A stretch of 9,985 nt of DNA from SIG607 sp045614505 (lineage in GTDB: Bacteria; Bacillota; Clostridia; Oscillospirales; Acutalibacteraceae), in contig JAZLDA010000063.1 in assembly GCA_045614505.1 (NCBI GenBank), positions 1 to 9,985 of the forward strand, written 5' to 3'. A model generated the notes under the pieces. That model made no database searches, was not told the origin of the DNA, and saw only the letters and a program-made list of their open reading frames with translations. A program made the position numbers and the translations under genes. This document shows positions 7,488-9,985 of this stretch, in pieces (the first letter of the stretch is position 1; the number at the start of each line of letters is the position of its first letter).

Positions 7488-8924
7488 ATGCCGTATTATA
7501 TATCCAGAAAACAGTATATTTTGTCTTCACATAAATTAAACCTTTCCGATATGAAAGAGTATGTTATTAAGAATAAATATCTGTATGTGGATAATATGCT
7601 CAATATAGGTACTTATGTAACTGCAGACGGCAAAACGGTTTTTTTGCTTGGTAATGCCTTTTGTACCGATGCTGTAGGAAAAAGGGCGGAAGACGATATA
7701 GCCTTGTTTAGTGGCGAGAATATTGAAGAAATAACCCGTTTCTGGACAGGTCGCTTTGTGCTTATAACCGAAAAAGAGGTTATAACTGACGCCGCTTCGC
7801 TTATGAGCACCTTCTATTTTCAAGATAACGGCAAGTGGTTTATTTCCTCTTCTCTTGCACTTATCTCTTCTGTTACAGGAACTCTTTGTGAAGGTGAGGT
7901 AACTGCAAACGGAATCAGTCATATAATTCTTCCGAAGACTCTTAATAAAGATGTTAAAAAGCTAATCCCCGGTTATAAAATAGTATTTGACGGTGACGGT
8001 ATAAGGACAGAGTTTACAGGCTGTTTTACTGATAAAAGCTATATGACCACCGAGGAAAAATGCAAAGCCATTGCTGAAATGCTTTGCACAGGACTCAAAA
8101 ATATAAAAACTTTTTCACAAAGAAAAATAATTCTTGCTCTGACCGGCGGAAAGGATTCCCGCCTTACATTTGCCGCACTTTTAAAAGCAGGAGTTCCATT
8201 TTCCTGCTATACTGCAGAGCATAAAAATATCAGCAGTTCGGATAAGTATGTTCCAAAGAAGCTTTGTAAAATATATAATATTCCATATACATATATAAAG
8301 AGCAAACCTTTGGATAAAGAAAAATTAAGGGATTACAAAGAGTTCACGGCAGGCAATTCAAAGGGCGCAGATGAAATATTCTATGCAAGAGGACAGTTTG
8401 ATGGAATTCCGGAAAATTCAGTTGTTATACGAAGTGGAATTTTTGAAGCAGGTCAAATCTATGCCAGAAGCTATACTTCTGATGATATAGACAGCTTTGC
8501 AAAGTCAATGACCTCTTATTACAGCAATTCTTTTTCGCAAAAGCAAAGGAAAGCTTTTGAAAGATGGATTGACCTGACTAAAGAAAATCCTTTGCCTTTT
8601 GTTGATATCCGTGACAGATATTATATTGAACAGAGGGTAGGCGGTTGGGCTGCTGCAATTGAGCAAAGTCTTGATATGAATGATTTTGTATCAATTCAAA
8701 TTGCAAACTGCGCTGAGCTTATATCCGTACTTTTGTCGGCAAATATTGATGAAAGAAAAAATCTTTCTTTAGCTTATGGTACCATAAAATATTTATACCC
8801 GGAAGTTTTGGAAGTGGAAATAAATAAACGGACTTTTGCAGATAAACTGCATTATATAGGTAATATACTGAAAAGTCCTAAATCTAAGTTTAAAAACTTA
8901 CTTAATAAGTGTAAAAGAAGGTAA
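7488..8924 (+). CDS. Asparagine-synthetase-like PP-loop protein lacking the glutaminase Cys
   Basis: This 478-residue protein has the AsnB two-domain layout. An Ntn-like N-terminal part (about 1-185) includes the strand pattern FVLITEKEVITDAASLMSTFYF. An ATP pyrophosphatase domain follows, with the PP-loop LTGGKDSRL (T219-R225). The later segment around residues 370-420 (YYIEQRVGGWAAAIEQSLDMNDFV) resembles the conserved C-terminal part of the family. AsnB enzymes need Cys as the residue right after the initiator Met to hydrolyse glutamine; here the start reads MPYYISRK, so glutaminase activity is not expected. Beta-lactam synthetases lost the same Cys and use an internal or free amine. The protein may therefore adenylate a carboxylate and join it to ammonia or another amine. 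Its neighbour makes a uronic acid, a plausible substrate. AGAGAGGA at 7473-7480 supports the start. The fold is fairly secure; the reaction is inference. Confidence 0.82.
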   Translation: MPYYISRKQYILSSHKLNLSDMKEYVIKNKYLYVDNMLNIGTYVTADGKTVFLLGNAFCTDAVGKRAEDDIALFSGENIEEITRFWTGRFVLITEKEVITDAASLMSTFYFQDNGKWFISSSLALISSVTGTLCEGEVTANGISHIILPKTLNKDVKKLIPGYKIVFDGDGIRTEFTGCFTDKSYMTTEEKCKAIAEMLCTGLKNIKTFSQRKIILALTGGKDSRLTFAALLKAGVPFSCYTAEHKNISSSDKYVPKKLCKIYNIPYTYIKSKPLDKEKLRDYKEFTAGNSKGADEIFYARGQFDGIPENSVVIRSGIFEAGQIYARSYTSDDIDSFAKSMTSYYSNSFSQKQRKAFERWIDLTKENPLPFVDIRDRYYIEQRVGGWAAAIEQSLDMNDFVSIQIANCAELISVLLSANIDERKNLSLAYGTIKYLYPEVLEVEINKRTFADKLHYIGNILKSPKSKFKNLLNKCKRR

Positions 8925-8927
8925 GAA

Positions 8928-9985
8928 ATGCAACTGATTTATGTGTATGGCGGCTGTTCGCCAAAGAAATATTATGAATATGTTGAAAGCCGCGGACAAA
9001 GGGCTCAGCAGCAGGCTCAGAAGTACAGTCAGTTGCTTATGGAAGGCTTTGTTGAAAACGGACATACAGTTAATGCTGTGTCCAGCCGTCCCATTAACCT
9101 TGCTATTTCAAGTCAGAAGTTTTTTAAGGGCGAAAAGGATAGGGAAAAGGGAATAGATTATTATTATGTTCCTTTTTTCAATATTAAATTGCTGAGAGAA
9201 ATATCTGTTTTTGTTTGTGTGTTCTTTAAACTGCTTTTTATAAAAGCAAATAAAAAGGATACGGCGGTGCTTTGTGATGCACTGAATATATCTGCAACCG
9301 CCGCCGCACTTTGCGCTTCCTTTATAAGAGGTTTTGATACAGTAGGTATAGTTACTGACGTGCCTTGCCACCGTCCATTTAACAGAAAGATTCCTGTTCA
9401 TGAAAAAATAAATCTGTTTTTTATGAAGAAGTTTAAGATGTATCTTCTTCTGACAAAACAGATGAATGAAATAGTAAACCCGAAAAATCGCCCCTTTGTT
9501 GTCCTTGAAGGTCATTCGGATATTTCTATGAAGGATACCGAAAATGTTCTTTCAAACAAATATGATAAAAAAGTTTGCTTCTATGCAGGGTCCCTTAGAA
9601 GAATTTATGGTATAGAAAATCTTGTTGAAGGCTTTGTGAGGGCTGATGTAGAAAACAGCGAGCTTCATATTTATGGCAACGGCGACTATGTAGAAGACCT
9701 TAAAAAACTTACAGAAAAATACGATAATGTAAAGTATATGGGGATTGCACCTAACAGTGTAATTGTAGAAGAAGAATTAAAGGCAACCTTGCTTGTTAAC
9801 CCCAGACCTACAAATGAGGATTATACAAAATATTCTTTTCCGTCAAAAAATATGGAATATATGGCTTCCGGTACTCCGGTGCTTACCACTAAGCTTCCCG
9901 GAATGCCGAAAGAATATAACGATTATGTTTATCTTCTCTGTGAAGAAAGCATTGAAGGCGTAAAAAAAGCTCTTACCGAAATTCT
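8928..9985 (+). CDS. GT4-type glycosyltransferase, 3' end cut by window
   Basis: An open frame starts at ATG 8928, three bases after the previous stop and with AGAAGG at 8916-8921 as ribosome site. It stays open to the window end, giving 352 complete codons. The protein begins MQLIYVYGGCSPKKYYEY and continues with a GQRAQQQAQKYSQLLMEGF helix and the turn ENGHTVNAVSS, the usual first helix and strand of GT-B glycosyltransferases. An acceptor-side segment GIVTDVPCHRPF lies near residue 143. The donor domain shows FYAGSLRRIYGIENLVEGF near 220, LHIYGNGDYVEDL near 245, LLVNPRPTNEDYTKYSFPSKNMEYMASGTPVL around P305-E310, all typical of GT4. About 40-50 residues are probably missing from the C-terminus. 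It is the third glycosyltransferase here and should add another repeat-unit sugar; donor unknown. Confidence 0.88.
   Translation, partial: MQLIYVYGGCSPKKYYEYVESRGQRAQQQAQKYSQLLMEGFVENGHTVNAVSSRPINLAISSQKFFKGEKDREKGIDYYYVPFFNIKLLREISVFVCVFFKLLFIKANKKDTAVLCDALNISATAAALCASFIRGFDTVGIVTDVPCHRPFNRKIPVHEKINLFFMKKFKMYLLLTKQMNEIVNPKNRPFVVLEGHSDISMKDTENVLSNKYDKKVCFYAGSLRRIYGIENLVEGFVRADVENSELHIYGNGDYVEDLKKLTEKYDNVKYMGIAPNSVIVEEELKATLLVNPRPTNEDYTKYSFPSKNMEYMASGTPVLTTKLPGMPKEYNDYVYLLCEESIEGVKKALTEI

Noticed and set aside
8061..8088. Perfect 8-base inverted repeat (TGCAAAGC / GCTTTGCA) with a 12-base loop
   Set aside because: It lies inside the AsnB-like coding sequence, has no following T-run and encodes ordinary helix residues. 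A chance match is likely.
8941..9156. A 71-codon plus-strand frame near the right end
   Set aside because: It is out of frame with the glycosyltransferase that begins at 8928, whose frame stays open to the window end and carries clear GT4 motifs.
9108..9515. A 135-codon minus-strand frame
   Set aside because: It is opposite the third glycosyltransferase gene, with a His/Lys/Tyr-rich product typical of antisense translation of AT-rich coding sequence.

Overview
The window lies inside a surface-polysaccharide (capsule or exopolysaccharide) biosynthesis operon. Nine protein genes are packed on the + strand, and essentially every base is coding. The base composition is low to moderate GC, Shine-Dalgarno sites are purine-rich (GGAGG, GAGGTG), and codon use favours AGA, CTT and ATA. 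Together with the style of the proteins, this suggests a Clostridia-type Firmicute, perhaps a gut Oscillospiraceae or Lachnospiraceae relative. That assignment is an inference from style, not from a marker gene. I see no RNA genes, mobile elements, CRISPR arrays, convincing promoters or terminators. No stretch longer than 28 bases lacks a gene.

Layout: two tandem paralogous ATP-grasp ligases (2-1195 and 1192-2397); a small PglC-type phosphoglycosyl transferase that should start chain assembly on undecaprenyl phosphate (2400-3080); a WbuB-like GT4 glycosyltransferase (3105-4352); a left-handed beta-helix O- or N-acetyltransferase (4356-4994); a second GT4-type glycosyltransferase (4995-6140); a UDP-HexNAc 6-dehydrogenase of the TviB/WbpA type (6143-7459); an asparagine-synthetase-like PP-loop protein lacking the glutaminase cysteine (7488-8924); and a third GT4-type glycosyltransferase cut by the window end (8928-9985).

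How they may work together: the dehydrogenase makes a UDP-N-acetyl-hexosaminuronic acid, the PglC-type enzyme loads the first sugar-phosphate on the lipid, the three glycosyltransferases extend the repeat unit, and the beta-helix enzyme acetylates it. The unusual part is three ATP-dependent, amide-forming enzyme folds (two ATP-grasp, one AsnB-like) in one glycan operon beside a uronic-acid-forming enzyme. The best reading is a repeat unit whose uronic acid carboxyl is amidated or joined to an amino acid or amine. This is a hypothesis: the folds and neighbourhood are visible, the substrates are not. A Wzx flippase, a Wzy polymerase and chain-length control genes are not in the window and presumably lie on either side.
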